From NCBI GenBank assembly GCA_013398955.1, contig VWPU01014912.1:186001-250000 (forward strand): a stretch of 64,000 nucleotides of DNA. The letters are read 5' to 3'. Position numbers and translations under genes: made by a program. This document shows positions 1-12,765 of this stretch, piece after piece; within the stretch, counting starts at the first letter, position 1, and every line of letters begins with the position of its first letter. The notes under the pieces are model-generated. The model did no database searches. It was not told the DNA's origin and was given only the letters and a program-made list of their open reading frames with translations. The stretch comes from Callaeas wilsoni (taxonomy: Eukaryota; Chordata; Aves; Passeriformes; Callaeidae).

Positions 1-81
1 AAAGAATGCAGTCCACTGTGACAGTCCCACCACACTTCCATGAGGATGCAAATGCTTTGTTCATGGCTTCTTATTCTGATT

Positions 82-223
82 TCATAGGCTCATGGAAAGG
101 CTTGGATCAGAGGGAACTTTAAAGATCATCTAGTTCCAACCCCACTGCCACAGGCAGGGATGCCATGCACTGGTTCAGGTTCTTTAGAGCCCCATCCAGC
201 CTGACCTTGAAAAAACCCGGCCT
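82..223 (-). mobile_element. CR1 LINE 3'-end fragment
   Basis: Read on the minus strand this is the 3' end of a CR1 non-LTR retrotransposon. The plus strand shows the reversed terminal region (tcataggctcatgg), then 'aaagatcatctagttccaac' and 'caggcagggatgcc', then 'agccccatccagcctgaccttgaa'. About 140 bp remain, all from the extreme 3' end, as expected for a 5'-truncated insertion. No coding potential is left. Divergence is moderate. The family call is firm; the subfamily is not determined. Confidence 0.88.
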
Positions 224-1708
224 TCTTTACACAAAATGTTGAACCTGAGAAATCTTATTTGGTCATTTTCATTTGTCAAAAATTGTCTGAGATATTGCCT
301 CCCATTCCACCTCATCTAAAGCACAAACCTGGCATAAATGTAGTGGTGAATGTTCTGATGCATTCAGCAAATACTTAGGCACGTACTCAGAGGTTATTCA
401 AATCAAATTTTTATTACCTGGTGATCAGAGTCAGCAATGATCTGATCTTAGCAAATACACTACTGTGGCTTAAACACTGTGATGCCATTTACCAGGTTTC
501 TGGGAGATTCTTCTATAACATAAAGGATTCCTGTGTTTTTTATTAAACTTTAAGCTCCAGATTTATAACAGAGGTTCAAATCCCATGAGGTCTTTGTAGG
601 AAATAAATTAAGCTATAGGTATAACATCCTCTCACATTTTTGGCAAAGACTTAGGAAAGAAGCAGGCACAAGAGAGTAGAATGAAGAGTTGCATTAATAC
701 TGCTTGGCTTCAACCCAGTACTCAAAGAAAGTAACAAAACCTCCCTTTTCTGGTCTCAACCAGTAAGCCTTTCTTCTACTGGTAAGAGACTTGCTAGGCA
801 GTTGGTAATGCCTTGTCCAAAAGATGTGGTTTGTGACCTTTTCATGAATAAATCTAAAACTGCATTAGGCTGGAGGCCCAGCAAATCTTGAAATAGTAGT
901 GGTGGGAAAACATGAAGGAGGCTGGAATGCAATTATCTCAATTATTTCTGGTTTGCAACTCCCTAAGTCTTGTGTCATAGGCTGGAGCCTTTAACCTGTG
1001 CTAGCGGAAGATTTTAGGGCCCGAATTTAAAAATTCTTTTGAATCATTTTTGACAAGTATAAGCAGTTTGCAGTCACAGCCATCAGAAACCTACACCTAA
1101 ATGGAAATTACTTTGAAAAAAATCTTAGTTTTACATTGAAATTCTCATTATGAGTCTATTAGTCATTCTTGGAGGAAGTGGGTCTTCTTCAGAACCTCAA
1201 TTTAACAGACAATGCCTAATGGCATTTAAATAATAAACGCCAAAAGAGACAGTCTGACCATGTACACTGTTTTATGGTCAGCCTACAAATTTTTCCTAAC
1301 TCTCTATGTCAGACTCAAGGTCTGTGTGTATGATGTGCCACACATCCAAACCCCGTGTGAAACCAGCCCATTTATCAGCAAATCTCAGAGTGACAAAGAA
1401 CTGGTGACATAAAATGCAGGTAGTCACTGAAAGCATTCCCATTCTTTCTCCATCACCCACCTTTTGCTAATTTGGGCTGTCATCTGGGATAAAGGAAGCT
1501 AAAATTTATGTCCTTAATCTGAGTCAGACAGGATAAAGTTTTGAACATGTCTCAAGCATCCTAGGTAGAAGCCCTTGGCATAGCCTTTCTCAATCCGTCT
1601 GGGAGTATTTTTCTTTTTTCTTCCAGAAAAGAAAAGCATAGCCTGGGTTTTGGTTTTTGTTTGTTTGTTTGGGTTTTTTTAACAAAGAAAAATATTTGAT
1701 AGGTTCTA
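224..1708. other. Intergenic, no gene seen
   Basis: Unique AT-rich DNA. No open frame of note and no recognised repeat apart from a T/G-rich tract near 1645-1681. A 'ggttcaaatccc' stretch near 574 resembles a tRNA T-loop/B-box, but no A-box lies at the right distance upstream. Confidence 0.6.
1645..1681. repeat. T/GTTT-rich simple repeat
   Basis: Low-complexity run of G and T (ggttttggtttttgtttgtt and onward) immediately upstream of the minus-strand CR1 at 1709. No function is apparent. Confidence 0.8.
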
Positions 1709-1940
1709 GTCATAGAACTGTAGAATGGATTCTATGACAACAGAGAAGGTGGCTTTGCGTTGGAAGAGACCTTAAAGATCACCTAATTTTAATTCCCTGC
1801 CATAGGTAGGGATACCTTTCACTAGATCAGGTTACTGAAAACCCTTTCCAACCTGTCCGTGAACACTTGCAGGGATGGGGCACCTACAACTCCCCTGGGC
1901 ACCCAGTGCCAGTGCCTCATCACTTAGACAGTAAGAAAAG
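1709..1940 (-). mobile_element. CR1 LINE fragment with small internal insertion
   Basis: Minus-strand CR1 3' region of about 230 bp. Landmarks on the plus strand are 'tcatagaactgtagaatgg', 'ttggaagagaccttaaagat', 'gccataggtagggataccttt', 'cagggatggggcacctacaa' and 'gccagtgcctcatcactta'. Between the terminal repeats and 'ttggaagagacc' there are about 25 bases (near 1731-1755) not expected in CR1, including a second 'attctatgac', which suggests a short duplication. Non-coding relic. Confidence 0.88.
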
Positions 1941-3845
1941 GCTGGTACAGGGCTCACTCAGGGTAAGCCTTGTACCCACTCCTGGGTAAGCTTTGTGTCT
2001 AATTCCTCAGTGTTCTGTCGTGGCCTACAGGAAGCCTTTATAATTAAATCATGAACCAAAGGAAAATGTAGCAAGAATCCCAAGACAATTCCCATGCACA
2101 CCTTGTGCCATTCAACCTCTTTATTCCACAATTAGGCAAGTGAATTCCCATGCTTAGATACACTAGCTCTGTATCCCTGCTTCTCTGTCAATAAATTGAA
2201 TAAGGAAATGATCCATCTTTATTATCCTTGTATGGATTGGATGCAGTCAGTTTGGAAGAGAAGAAGGGGACAGTGGTTGTGAATGGTGATTTAAGGACCA
2301 AGGTTGGTCCTTCCCCTCCATCTGCTTCAGCAAATTTCTTTACAGGATCACTGGGTGTTACAGTCCCTCATGAACCTGTCCTCTGAGTTTGCATAATCCC
2401 ATTTGACTCTTAAATACTTTTGGCCTTTGCAACATCCTGTGTGCAGTCCCCCAGTGTGATTGTAGAAGAAGTACTTGTCTCATTTGAAGTCACTGTTTAC
2501 AGTCTTGTCTTTCGTGGGAACACTGATGAGCCCTCACAGTCTGCTCCATAAGAAAAGAGGCCTTGAACTCATGCCCATTCTCAGACGTATCTTTTTGCTA
2601 TTACACATTATTTCTTGTGCCACAGAAAAAAGCTGAGTGGAGGCTGGGACTCTTTTAGGAAAGAAAGCACGTCTGCCTTTTCTGCCTGCAGCCACCACCC
2701 TGTATCCATATTCCTCAGTAAACGTATCCTGTTGGTGTGCACCTCCTGTTTGAAACAGAGTTCAGAGCGTCCTCTGTTCTACAACATTTCAGATGCAGCC
2801 TGGGGTCTGAGCAGCTCACAGGGTGGCAGCTTGAACTGAAGGAGACCTGTAGTGTAAAACTTGCAAGACTTGAATTTGTCCTCCTTTTTGTCATCGGTTT
2901 GACTGTGAAAACAATAGAATAATAGTTTTTGCCAGCACTGGCTTTCACTACTGCCACTGAATAGCAGGGAATGCCATAGGCTCAATTGAATTTGGAGGAA
3001 TATTCTCAGAATTATGCTCAAAAAGTATTGCAAGGGACAGATTTCTTTTGTATCTGCCTATTCATTAAGACTAATTATATAGACACTCTGCAGAACAGTA
3101 AGATGAAAAACCTCCTGCAGCAGAGGGAAGCTCTCACCTAATCAGGCAGGACACACAGCATAGGGAAAAAGTATTACCATCCCTGTTCTTCAGGCAAAGG
3201 CAACTATCTTATCCAGTGACTTGAATTCAAGTAACTAACAGACAAAACTCCTGCAGGATTAGTCACAAGGCCAACCTGTCCTTGTCTTACTACAGTACCA
3301 AGTATAAAAATGTCCCTGCTCTTGTTGCAGATGCTGTGGTACTGGGTAATCTCTCCTTGCCTTCCTTCAGCAGAGGGAGAAACCAACCTGTTTTCTTGTT
3401 CTGATAAAATTCCCTAAAAGATTGAACCTCAAACTAACCCTATTAAAATATGAATTATCTGTAAAAAAGAGTGCAAGGGCCCATGAATTGATTCATTTTA
3501 GGACTTCTCTGTGAGATAATCAGAGTGCATTGAAAGATGCTAGGGATTGATTAATCAGTGTAACCCCTGCTGTGTCCAGAGCTTTACTTTCAATGACACA
3601 ATAAACTTCTGCAGTAAGAAGTGTATTTTTCTTAGGTAAAATGCCTATGGGGAAAAAAATAGAGAGGTAAGGATAGTAAATTTGAAATAGGAAGTGTTTG
3701 GGTTTTTTTCTGAAACAAAGGACCCCTTCATTGGAATAACAAGGAGGGGTATCACCTCTAAGAAGCGATTTTAAGCACATGCAAGAGGAATTACACCTGA
3801 TTTCTGGGTTGCAGCTTAGCACTGCATGTACAAGGGTATGCCGAA
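1941..3845. other. Intergenic, no gene seen
   Basis: Unique sequence with several short overlapping frames on both strands around 2615-3033 (all under 90 codons). None has a recognisable motif or a conserved-looking start context. No repeat recognised. Confidence 0.55.
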
Positions 3846-4180
3846 AAGGCTCTAAGGAGACCGTACAGCACCTTCCGGTGCCTGAAGGGGCTAGAGAGGG
3901 TAATTTGACAAGGGCATGGAGTGATAGGACAAGGGGGAATAACTTTGGACTGACAGAGGGTAGGATTAGATTAGATATTAGGAAGAAATTCTTCCCTGTG
4001 AGAATGGTGAGGCACTGGTACAGGTTCCCCAGATAAGCCATGGATGCCCCATCTCTCGCCATGTTCAAGGCCAGGTTGGGGCTTTGAGCAACCTGGTCTA
4101 GTGGAAGGTGTCCCTGATCATTCGATGATCTTTAAGGTCCCTTCCAACTCAAACCTTTCAATGATTCTATGATTCAATGA
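3846..4180 (+). mobile_element. CR1 LINE 3' fragment with ORF2 tail
   Basis: Plus-strand CR1 of about 335 bp. It runs from the coding tail of ORF2 (frame open to 4036; translation includes [18 protein letters not shown] and HWYRFPR, typical of the CR1 ORF2 C-terminus) through 'gagcaacctggtctagtgga' and 'gatctttaaggtcccttcca' to terminal 'attctatgattcaatga'. The 5' end is truncated. About 20 bases of the usual 'cccatggcagggggttggaa' segment are lost near 4115. An apparent 182-codon minus-strand frame at 3520-4068 is an antisense artefact of this element. Confidence 0.93.
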
Positions 4181-5139
4181 CCTTCCAAAATAGACATCAA
4201 TAAACTCTTCCAGATGTACAAATGCCACTCTATTGAAAGGTGTGTTAAGGACAGATCTTAATAAGGTAATGATAACTGATACTGCAGTTCAGGTAAAAAT
4301 ATCAAACATTACATTTATTCTATTCTCGCAAAATGCGGCTTTTCTACTTGCCTAAAGATACCAGAATAACAGCAGGGTTTATTTTTACTTACTTTTTTTT
4401 AACACACGGCAAAAACTTAGACTTCTTACTCATTTAGCCTCCAAGGAAGTACATTTTCATCTCTCCCGTATTACAGGCAGAACAGACTGGCAGAAAGGAG
4501 GTGACCTGACCAAATAATGCAGGAAGTCAGTGGCACAGACTACACAAACCCCAGCTCCTGTTTGCACATCAGAAGCCTGTTTACTGGAGTTCTTGGATTC
4601 TGTGCCAGGAATCATGAAATCCAATAATCTTTCAATTGATAAAATGCTAGATAAGAGATTAAGTGGTTTCTCCAAGTCCAAACTGAAAAATAAATTCTGC
4701 ATTGTTGGAATTAAGATTACTAGTTTAGTGACTAAGTGATGAATCTTCTGGTTTGCCATAGGAAAATATCTTGTACTTGACTTTCTGTGGCAAAACAGAA
4801 TGACTTACTAAATCTTTCTTATAAGAACAGGTTTTTATAACATTTAACAAAACGAGTGGAAAGGCCCACTCTTTTGCTGAAGAAAAGCTTTGCTGTCATG
4901 CTAGGGAATCCAGCTTAAAGAATACTCAGTAAAAAGACATTGTGGGAAGAAAAGGAAAAATCAAATGAAGGAACTGGGAAGGGGAGAAAGCAATTGAAGA
5001 TGTAAATGGCTCTTCTTAGTCATACCTTTAATGACTAGCTAGACCAAAGATTAGAAGTAATTGAACTAGCTCTCAGTCAACAAAAGATGCAAATAGATTG
5101 CAAAACAGAGTGGGATTACATTAGTTTACACTAAACCAA
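4181..5139. other. Intergenic, no gene seen
   Basis: Unique AT-rich DNA. Complementary frames at 4457-4759 (minus) and 4530-4739 (plus) are short and unrecognised. No repeat, RNA gene or promoter-like feature seen. Confidence 0.55.
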
Positions 5140-5206
5140 GAGTAATTAGTGTTTGCACAGTGCTTAAAAAGCAGAAAGTGCTATATAAATGTTAATTATT
5201 ACTATG
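5140..5206 (+). repeat. Ancient L3/CR1-like LINE 3' end (possible)
   Basis: The string 'agaaagtgctatataaatgt' followed by 'aattattact' resembles the 3' terminus of old amniote L3/CR1-type LINEs and related SINEs, which end in a 'gcgctatataaatg' motif and a short ATT-rich tail. Only about 65 bp can be argued for. The family is an inference from memory of the motif. Confidence 0.4.
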
Positions 5207-5589
5207 TGTTTCAAATAGATGCAACACACGCAATCTTTTATATGCCTTAGGAAGTAAAAGACAATAAAGCAAAACTCAGTAACAGGCTCCATCATTTGAC
5301 TGAGACCTATCAGATCACATTTGGGAAAACACATGGAGTCTTATTCAATAGCTATCTCTGAATTCTGAGTATTTCACGTGAAGTCATGGGTGATTGTCTA
5401 TCTCTGGAAAGCCTATCTTCTGGAGAATGATAAAAAAAACAAAGCCCACCCAAAGCACCAAGGTCGCCAGTTCCACCAATGCCAAAAGAATAGAGAATTT
5501 AAGAGATGGAGGCCATGCATTTCAGTAGCAAGTAAACCGTCTTCATTCTGGGCCATGCAACAGTTCCTGAGATGAAGAGATAGTTATGC

Positions 5590-5745
5590 AAGACTCCGGC
5601 AAACAGCATCAGTTTCTCTTATGCCCTGCCGTACCACTAATTTATTGTGTGATCCTGGACAAGGCGTTTAACCTTTTGGGCCTGTTTTATGAAAAACAGA
5701 CATAACCATTCTCAGCTGTTTCACAGCCAAGTAAAAGGTCTTTTT
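5590..5745 (+). repeat. MIR-type SINE remnant
   Basis: The core reads 'gtgtgatcctggacaaggcg' followed by 'tttaaccttttgggcctgtt'. It follows the MIR core-SINE pattern (gtgtgacc, tgggcaag, cttaacct, gggcctcagtt) with many substitutions. The upstream 'gactccggcaaacagcatca' fits the MIR 5' half. Flanks fade into unique DNA. MIR elements are ancient tetrapod SINEs, so high divergence is expected. Confidence 0.65.
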
Positions 5746-8700
5746 TGATGCTTTTAAGCATGTCATTTCGATAAATAATTTATGAGACATATCACTATTA
5801 AGATGTCCAAGAGAGTCTAGGAGTCTAACGAGAAACTTATGAGGTGAGATCATACAGTTTCAGGATGGATTCTGGGCTATAAGATGCTAATGATTTGCAA
5901 AGATTATTAGGCTCATTGGAATCATGGACATAAAAGAACCCTAAAGTAAAATGCTTATCTACTTTTTTGCAATAAATTTTCTACCAATTTCCTTCCTACC
6001 TTGGCAAACCCTTGCAGAGAAGAATGATAAATAGCTGAGGTCCAAACACTTTGTAAGTTTTAAAAATCGCAAGGGATAATTCAATTACAAAAAGGAATTT
6101 GTATGAAAGAAATATTTTGCCAGGATATGAGCTAATAAAAACCCATATTTAAGCTCACGATTTTCAAGGCAGTATACAAATGTTAATTTATTAGCAATTA
6201 TGTCTGTAAAGGAAGGAGTACAGATGGAGACAGAGGAGACAGCAACATCCTCAGTCATACGCTCCTGAAGCCAAATGTCTCATTGTACATCTCATTGCCC
6301 AAGTGAAGCTGGATCAATGCTTGCATCTGCTGGATGCAGAAATCTGCAGGAAATCCAATTGCCAAGAATCCTTTAAACATAAGTTTGTTTTCACCAAAGT
6401 TCAGGCTCCTGGGTTTGAAAATGTCAACCTCAGTAGAGGAATGGTTCTCCGTTTCAATGTTTCTGATGACAAACCCTGCTTGAGATGTTCCCTCCTGCTA
6501 GGGCTCAGCCACCCTGCTGCTTCCTGCCTCCCTGGGGATACTGATGCAGCTGTTCATAAAATCACACCATAAGCAGATCAGGGAAATTGCCTGGAAATTA
6601 AAAGAAAAAGAGCCCTTATCTGCTGAATCCTTACCTTTTCATTTTTGTGCCTACCCCAACTTTAATTGAGCTAGATTAATATCAATCTGGTTTTATAGGG
6701 GCTTTTCACAATTAGATGCAAGGCTTGGGCAAGAGGCAATACACTGGGGTGGGAAGGAAAACAGACTGGGATACTCTTTTCTATCATCTAAGTTGGCAGA
6801 TGGAGCTGTTTCCACTTTAGGTCATGCATGCATAACTTGCCTGACCTAAAAATCTGTATTTCTAACCAGTTTTCAAGCAATAGAACAGGGGGTTTCTAAT
6901 AACCATTCTAGTACATCTTTTCCAGCACTAGCCCATACCATCTATGGGCAGGTGTACATTTTGTGACTCTGTGAGATGGTATTGCTCCATTCTTTGACAA
7001 GAGAGCTGCTGCTGCCTCATGGAAGCTGCCTTGCTGAAACCCCTTGATCCATGTCCGCAGCTCATCTATTCCTCCTCCTTCCTAACAGAGCAAAGTTTCT
7101 CTTCCCCTAATTAGAATTTCTGTTGAGACTCTGTTCTCTCTGCCATGTTTTTACCACACCGCTTTCAAGAAGAGTTGAAAACTGATGTAAGTAAACCAGT
7201 TAAATGCAGCCAGCATCTTTTTCCTCCCTTCACTTCTTTGTTTTTCTGTTCTTTTCTTTTCTTCTTCTTTTTTTTTTCTTTCCTATTATTTTAGTAGGAA
7301 TTGTTGGTGTAGGAAAAATGAATGTTAAAAAAACCCCAGCTCTTTCTTACTAATTTGTAGCTTTTTGCTTTGGAAATCATGCTGTGTATAAGTTATATCT
7401 TAAGATATTCCACAAATCGCTATTTTTCTCCCTACGTTTCTGACCAGTGAGGAGTGAATCTGTTGTGTCATCTCCTGACTGGCATTGAGTTTTGCACCAC
7501 CATGGCTTTTGTGAACTGTGCATCTGATCCAAAGTCTTTTAAATTACTTGGAAGTATTTTCCATTCATTTCACTCGGGGAGTAAAATGGGGCTTTATAAG
7601 CTCAGCTCTCTGTACAAAACCTTTTAACGTTCACTTTTATCGTATGGGCTGCACTGCATCATATTTCAGTCTCCAAAAGTGTCAGTGCTGAGGACAAAAA
7701 GGAATGAAATTAAGAAATTGGAGTCTTTTGAAAATCTCTTTCTCAGGGTGAGCCAAAATGAAACTATGAAGAAATATGTAAGAAAGCATATTGGCAATTT
7801 TTTCAGATGTAACCTGTGACCTCGGGAGCCGCTGATTTGCCCCCATGGACCCTTGACGGGGCCTGGGTTTGATGGAGCAGGTTTTTCTCCAAAATTAGGA
7901 TCTTTTCTGGCATAATAAGCATAGTGGCTTTCATGATTAAGGCATTTTAAAAATTTTCTTCCCATAATTATATGTAGCTGGGGTCTGGAGCAGTCCAGCC
8001 TTCAAGCTGTCAATAAACACGTTTAGTGCCGAGTTGGGTCATTAGGCTTACAAACAGGTTGAACCTAAACACTGGGGTTTTTAAGCTGATTTCTTGGGTA
8101 GGTAAAGAAATATTTATATTTTCATTTAGTTTGAGTGATACCAGCACCTGCCACTTGCTCTAAACAGAGCAGTTAACCCATAACTCCCTCTGTCAACTCC
8201 CGTTGATGAAAAGCAAAGCAGATAAATTAATGGCTCCCCTGAGAGGAGAGAACTGAGAAGGCTCATGTAAACAAACACCTCACAAAATACAACTGTATTA
8301 ATGGGAATGGAAATGAAAGAGAAAATGCCTCTCCCAATCCTTGACAGGCACAGCAGGCTGGAGGCAAACATCCACAATGAAGCTAAAGGTGGCAGGCTCT
8401 TCAGGGCTCACTCAGTGGCCGCTACTGCAGATGGAGATATTTCAGTCCAGCTGACACCAGTGGCAGTTTTTTGGAGCATCTGGCTTTGTAAGTGTGACCC
8501 TTGCCCCTCTATGCTGGCATGGACACAAGGTCCTGCTGCTGGGAGTTGCACCCTGCAAAGAGTAATTAAAAATGAAAGGAGGTGAAATATGTGATTCTTT
8601 TAGAAATCTGGTTTGCTCTTAGGGAAATACAGAGGATGATCCATGCTCCTCGGCTTCTTCCCTCACCTGAGGGTGGACCCAGTATCTTCAGCTGCTCTGT

Positions 8701-8791
8701 CTCAAATGTGCTGGGGACATGGTGCTGTGATATAAACTGAAGAACATTCAACTACTTCCTCTGTGAAGGGATAATGTTAAGACACTTAGAT
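5746..8791. other. Intergenic, no gene seen
   Basis: About 3 kb of unique DNA. A weak L3-like tail (ggcagtatacaaatgttaat) lies near 6160-6180. An 89-codon frame at 6303-6572 and a 99-codon minus frame at 7666-7965 have no recognisable domain. A pyrimidine tract lies at 7218-7292. No promoter-like CpG density. Confidence 0.5.
7218..7292. repeat. Polypyrimidine tract
   Basis: Seventy-five bases that are almost all T and C (ttcttttcttttcttcttct and onward), ending in 'attattttag'. It looks superficially like an overgrown splice acceptor, but no open exon follows. Simple-sequence drift is the easier reading. Confidence 0.75.
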
Positions 8792-8876
8792 ATCATAGAC
8801 TCATAGAATGGAAGGGACTTTACAATTATCTCGTTCCAGGCCCTCTGCCACGGGCAGGGACACCTTTCACTAGAAG
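8792..8876 (-). mobile_element. CR1 LINE 3'-end fragment (short)
   Basis: Only about 85 bp of CR1 3' end on the minus strand: 'tcatagactcatagaatgga' then 'agggactttacaattatctc', 'gccacgggcagggacaccttt' and 'cactaga'. The break at 'cactaga' is a common 5'-truncation point in short CR1 copies. Confidence 0.87.
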
Positions 8877-11800
8877 ATAATGGTGATGACAATCTTAAAA
8901 AAAGCCAAATGTGCAGGTCAGTTGATTGGATTCTAGTCAGGGGATAAATCTAATTCTGAGAATTATTTTCCTCCCATCTCTATGACCTTCCTCTCTCAAA
9001 TATGTTTTTCCCCTTTTCCCTCTAATGGGAAGTTGGATTTTAGTTTCTTTTCCTGTAACTGCTTTGGAATGGTCCTGGGCACCACAAGGCTTGTGCACCT
9101 CACAGTCTTCCAAGGCAGAGGAATGTTGGCACAGCCAAAAATTTAAAGCAAAGACCTCTTCCCTATCTCACCCTGGCTGGTAACTTTTAACCATGCACAT
9201 CTCCTTCCTTGAGATAATACTACCATCTGTGTGACTCTCATCCGATATAAAATGCCTGCAGAAATGAAAATAAATCAAAAGTGGGGTTTTTTTGCAGACC
9301 AGGGATCCAGGGATCCAATCTGGTTCCCACTGCTGCATAGTGGGACTGGGTGTAGGGCAGTCAGAATCTGCTGCTGGCCAAAGCTACAGCCTAAGGAAGG
9401 ATTTATCAAAGCCAATAATGCTGTGTTTAGGGTAAAGGCAGGTCCGACGTCAGTGTCATCCAGCTGTCCTGTTCAAGAGTGTACTGTAACTCCTGCCTGC
9501 TCTGCATAACCAGATATTGCAACATCTGGACAGAGGGTATGAAGATTTTTGCCAGACTGGAGGCTCTTAAGTGCCTTTTTGCCTCCCTCACACCTCAGCT
9601 ACTCCTGGAATGTGGAGGAGAAGCCCAAAGCTGAACTTTCTCAGCTAAACTGAGCTTCTGTTATGCTACAAATTGTAATTTGGCGAAGGATGTGTGTAAG
9701 GAGGAATGAGCACAGCATCAAAGCAAGGAGCTGCAAGTGGAAATCTTATTCCCATGTGTTTTACCTCCTACCCCGGCATTGTTTATTTCCTGTGCATTGG
9801 CTTGGACCAGAGCCAGTGAGTCAAACAGTGTTCTCTGTGTAATTATATGCTTAATGGAAACAAGCAGAAGTGCCATGGCCTAGATTTGGAGAGGATTTCT
9901 TTCTTAAGCAGTTGCCTCTGAAGAAGAGCAGGGAAGGAACGTGTCAAAGTCACATGCAGAAGTGACAGTGGAAGGGCACCATTCACAGTAGGAGCATGTG
10001 GTCTAGGGACTGTGCTCTGCAGCCAGCTCTAGTATCAGTCAGTGCCTGCTTTGGCATTTTCTCAGATGGTAAATTGAGAGCAAGAAGTTGCACCAAGTGG
10101 TCATCTTGCCCTGTGGAGGAGCTGCAGCTCTGAAAGCACATGATAAGATCAATGCCAAAAACAGAGCCCAGGGGTGTGACAAGAGGTGATCTGGCTGTAC
10201 TTGTGGTGACGTGGAGTATTTCGCTTCCAGACCGGTTTTCCACACCACCCTTTCTTCTAGAGGTTAATGGTCTTATAAGGGCAGCAGCAATAAATAAATA
10301 TGCCTAACCTGGAGCCTCGTTAGTGTAAAGCCCAGCATTATATACCTATTTATTAACTTTGCATAAACTGGGTTGGCACAAGGATGGAAGCATGAGCCTC
10401 CTTCCACCTTCCATTCCACCGACTCTGCTGTGACAAGGGCAGGAGAGCAGCTGGGCTTGAGCATATTTTAAGCTCCTGATTTTATGCTGCTGTGCAGAGC
10501 TGCTCTCAACATGAGGGCTCGGCATAAATGTGCAGGGAAGGGGCGATAGGATCACAGACAGACACCGTCAAGATCCTGGCCTAAGGCAAACATGCCTGTG
10601 GCTTTCTTACTTCATGCTTTTCAGCTCAAATTAGCTTATCTGTGTCAGAGAGGGCAGCTGTTCCATGGGGGAAGGAGGAGGGAAGGTGTAGATCACGTAT
10701 CTGATTCCAGAATTTTGAAAAAGAAGTAAATGCAGTGGGAAAGGGGCAGGGACAGTGGCTGAGATCCCTACCTTGAGCCCAACACTTTCTCCCATGGGAC
10801 TGCAGAAAGAGAAACACTCCAGGGAAAATGCTCAAGCAGTGAAATAATTATGTCAATATTATTAACAGGCCTCTCTCTGTCCCTTCCTTAGCTGACACCT
10901 CCCACCCTTTTTCTGCCCTGTGTTTATTATAAACTGGTATAAGAACTATAGCAGATTTCTAATTGGCCCAGGGTTTTATATAGGCTAGGGCTGAAATTAA
11001 ACCATCTCACTAAGACATAAGAAATGATCTCAGTAATTTTTAAGTTTGGAAACAAATGTATCTAAACTTAAACACTTCCTCCCCCTGTCCAAACCCTCAA
11101 GCAAACAAACAAGCAGACAGCAAAAAAAGCTGTAAATGGCTTTGATGGTTACCTTAATTGCTAAACTGGAGTGCTAATAATGTATTGGTCCTTAAACAGA
11201 TTTTTCACCAATCTAATCTGGGAACTCACCTCAGCTGAAATCCAAGATGCAAAGGAAATATCTACACTAGTAAATTAAATATTTTATTACAGCAAATAAC
11301 TGCCTGAGACTATTCCCTGGAATTGAGGCCAGCTGGCATGGAGAAGCCTTCATCTATATAAAAAACACTCCTAGGATCCAAAACAGGGTGATGTAGTCTT
11401 CTGCATTTTGGGATTGGTTCCTGACCTATGCAGATGTCTTAGTTGTGCTCAGAAATTGTATGCCCAGCTCAAAACCTTGCTAGGAACCTCTATTAATTGC
11501 TGTTTAGCTGCTATTCAACAATATAAACAATTACCCCTTGGTATTTTTTCATTTACTAGCACAAGCCCAAGCAAAACTGCATCTTGCCAAACTGTAAGGA
11601 AATAGGTACCTCCATATTTACAGTGGTTTTCAGATGCATTTATAAAAGAAAATATTCTACTTCTTCTAAGTTAATTATGCAAACCCTGAAATAAGTGTGA
11701 TATCCTGTTCTTAAACCCACTCTAGCATTGCCTTACGTACGGTCCAGAGCCTGAAAGAGCTGTGTGTTGGTAGTCTCACAGCTGACAGGCTCAAATGTAA

Positions 11801-11901
11801 CAATAATTGGGACCTTGGGTTTGTTTTTTTAAGGAAAACCCTGCTCCTTCCCTTTCCTCCCAAGATTGTTGAACAGTGTAACTTTTCTCAGCATTCAATT
11901 T

Positions 11902-11937
11902 AATTTTATTTCTTCTTCTTTTCTTTTTTTAATTTAA
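11902..11937. repeat. T-rich low-complexity tract
   Basis: Run of T with scattered A and C (tttattt, tcttcttc, ttttctttttttaattt). No associated gene feature. Confidence 0.7.
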
Positions 11938-12370
11938 GAGGAAAAAAAGCAAATTAAATGAACTGATCTTTCATTAGAAACCCATTGATGGAGAAGGTAT
12001 CATTTAGAACAGGTTGTCTGGGAGTGAAGGCAACACCAGCCAGAGACGAAATGCCGCCAGCTTGCCCTCCCGAATCTGATCTCTGATTTTGAGCTATTAC
12101 AAGAAGCTCTGCAAATCACCAAACAATGTGAACAATAATGAAGGGGTGTTTAAGAAAGAAAGATGCCATTTGCAGGGGGATTACTGGATGTGAATGGTCT
12201 CTCTCCCAGCTCTTGGCAAAGAACGAATTGCAACTGCATTGTCGTCAAATCAAATATTCCTAAAGCACCCCTAGGGATTGTTTTGCAATTTTGTTAATAT
12301 TTTAAAAGCATCCCTTGATCTTTCCCATGCCTGCCTGCAGCTATGATTTCATTTCGCTCTGAAACAGATG

Positions 12371-12406
12371 TCTTCTCTCTCTCTCTCTCTCTCCCTTCTC
12401 TCTCTG
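12371..12406. repeat. (CT)n microsatellite
   Basis: About 36 bases of CT dinucleotides interrupted once by 'cccttc'. On the opposite strand it is GA-rich and could bind GAGA-type factors, but nothing nearby argues for a promoter. Confidence 0.9.
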
Positions 12407-12765
12407 CCTTCAAGTGTTCACCTTAATAAGATACATTATGAACAATTGATTTTGAAGCCCATGAGCATGTGGAATTCAGCAGGAGATAGACCACTTTAAT
12501 CCTGTCATATTTGGAGGATTGGCCTTTTTGCCAGCACTAGTCAGACATGAGTCTTCTCAGAAGAAAAACAAGAAAAAACAAACAAGGACACAAAAGCTTT
12601 CTCTCAGAGCCACAGGACAGAAATGCAGAGCCATGACTCTTCAGAGCACTGTGGTGGCCTGATTCTGAAAGCCTGCCTCCAAGCTGAATTCCCAACATTA
12701 CCTTAAACTACCTACGAATTACACATTACACGAGGGACAAACATCTTAACAAGTTTTCTTGAGCT

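Larger units (their letters stand above)
8877..12765. other. Intergenic, no gene seen
   Basis: Nearly 3.9 kb of unique sequence. It holds a tiny tandem duplication (ccagggat repeated near 9300-9315), a T-rich tract at 11902-11937, a block at 12020-12340 that reads like a regulatory element (see findings) and a CT microsatellite at 12371-12406. Short frames (at most 94 codons) are unrecognised. Confidence 0.5.

Noticed and set aside
570..590. B-box-like ggttcaaatccc suggesting a tRNA or tRNA-derived SINE
   Set aside because: No A-box at tRNA spacing and no cloverleaf pairing in the flanks.
3520..4068. 182-codon minus-strand frame, the longest in the window
   Set aside because: More than a third of it is antisense to a plus-strand CR1 element.
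7218..7292. Splice acceptor at the end of a long polypyrimidine tract
   Set aside because: No sustained open frame follows the AG; simple-sequence origin is more likely.
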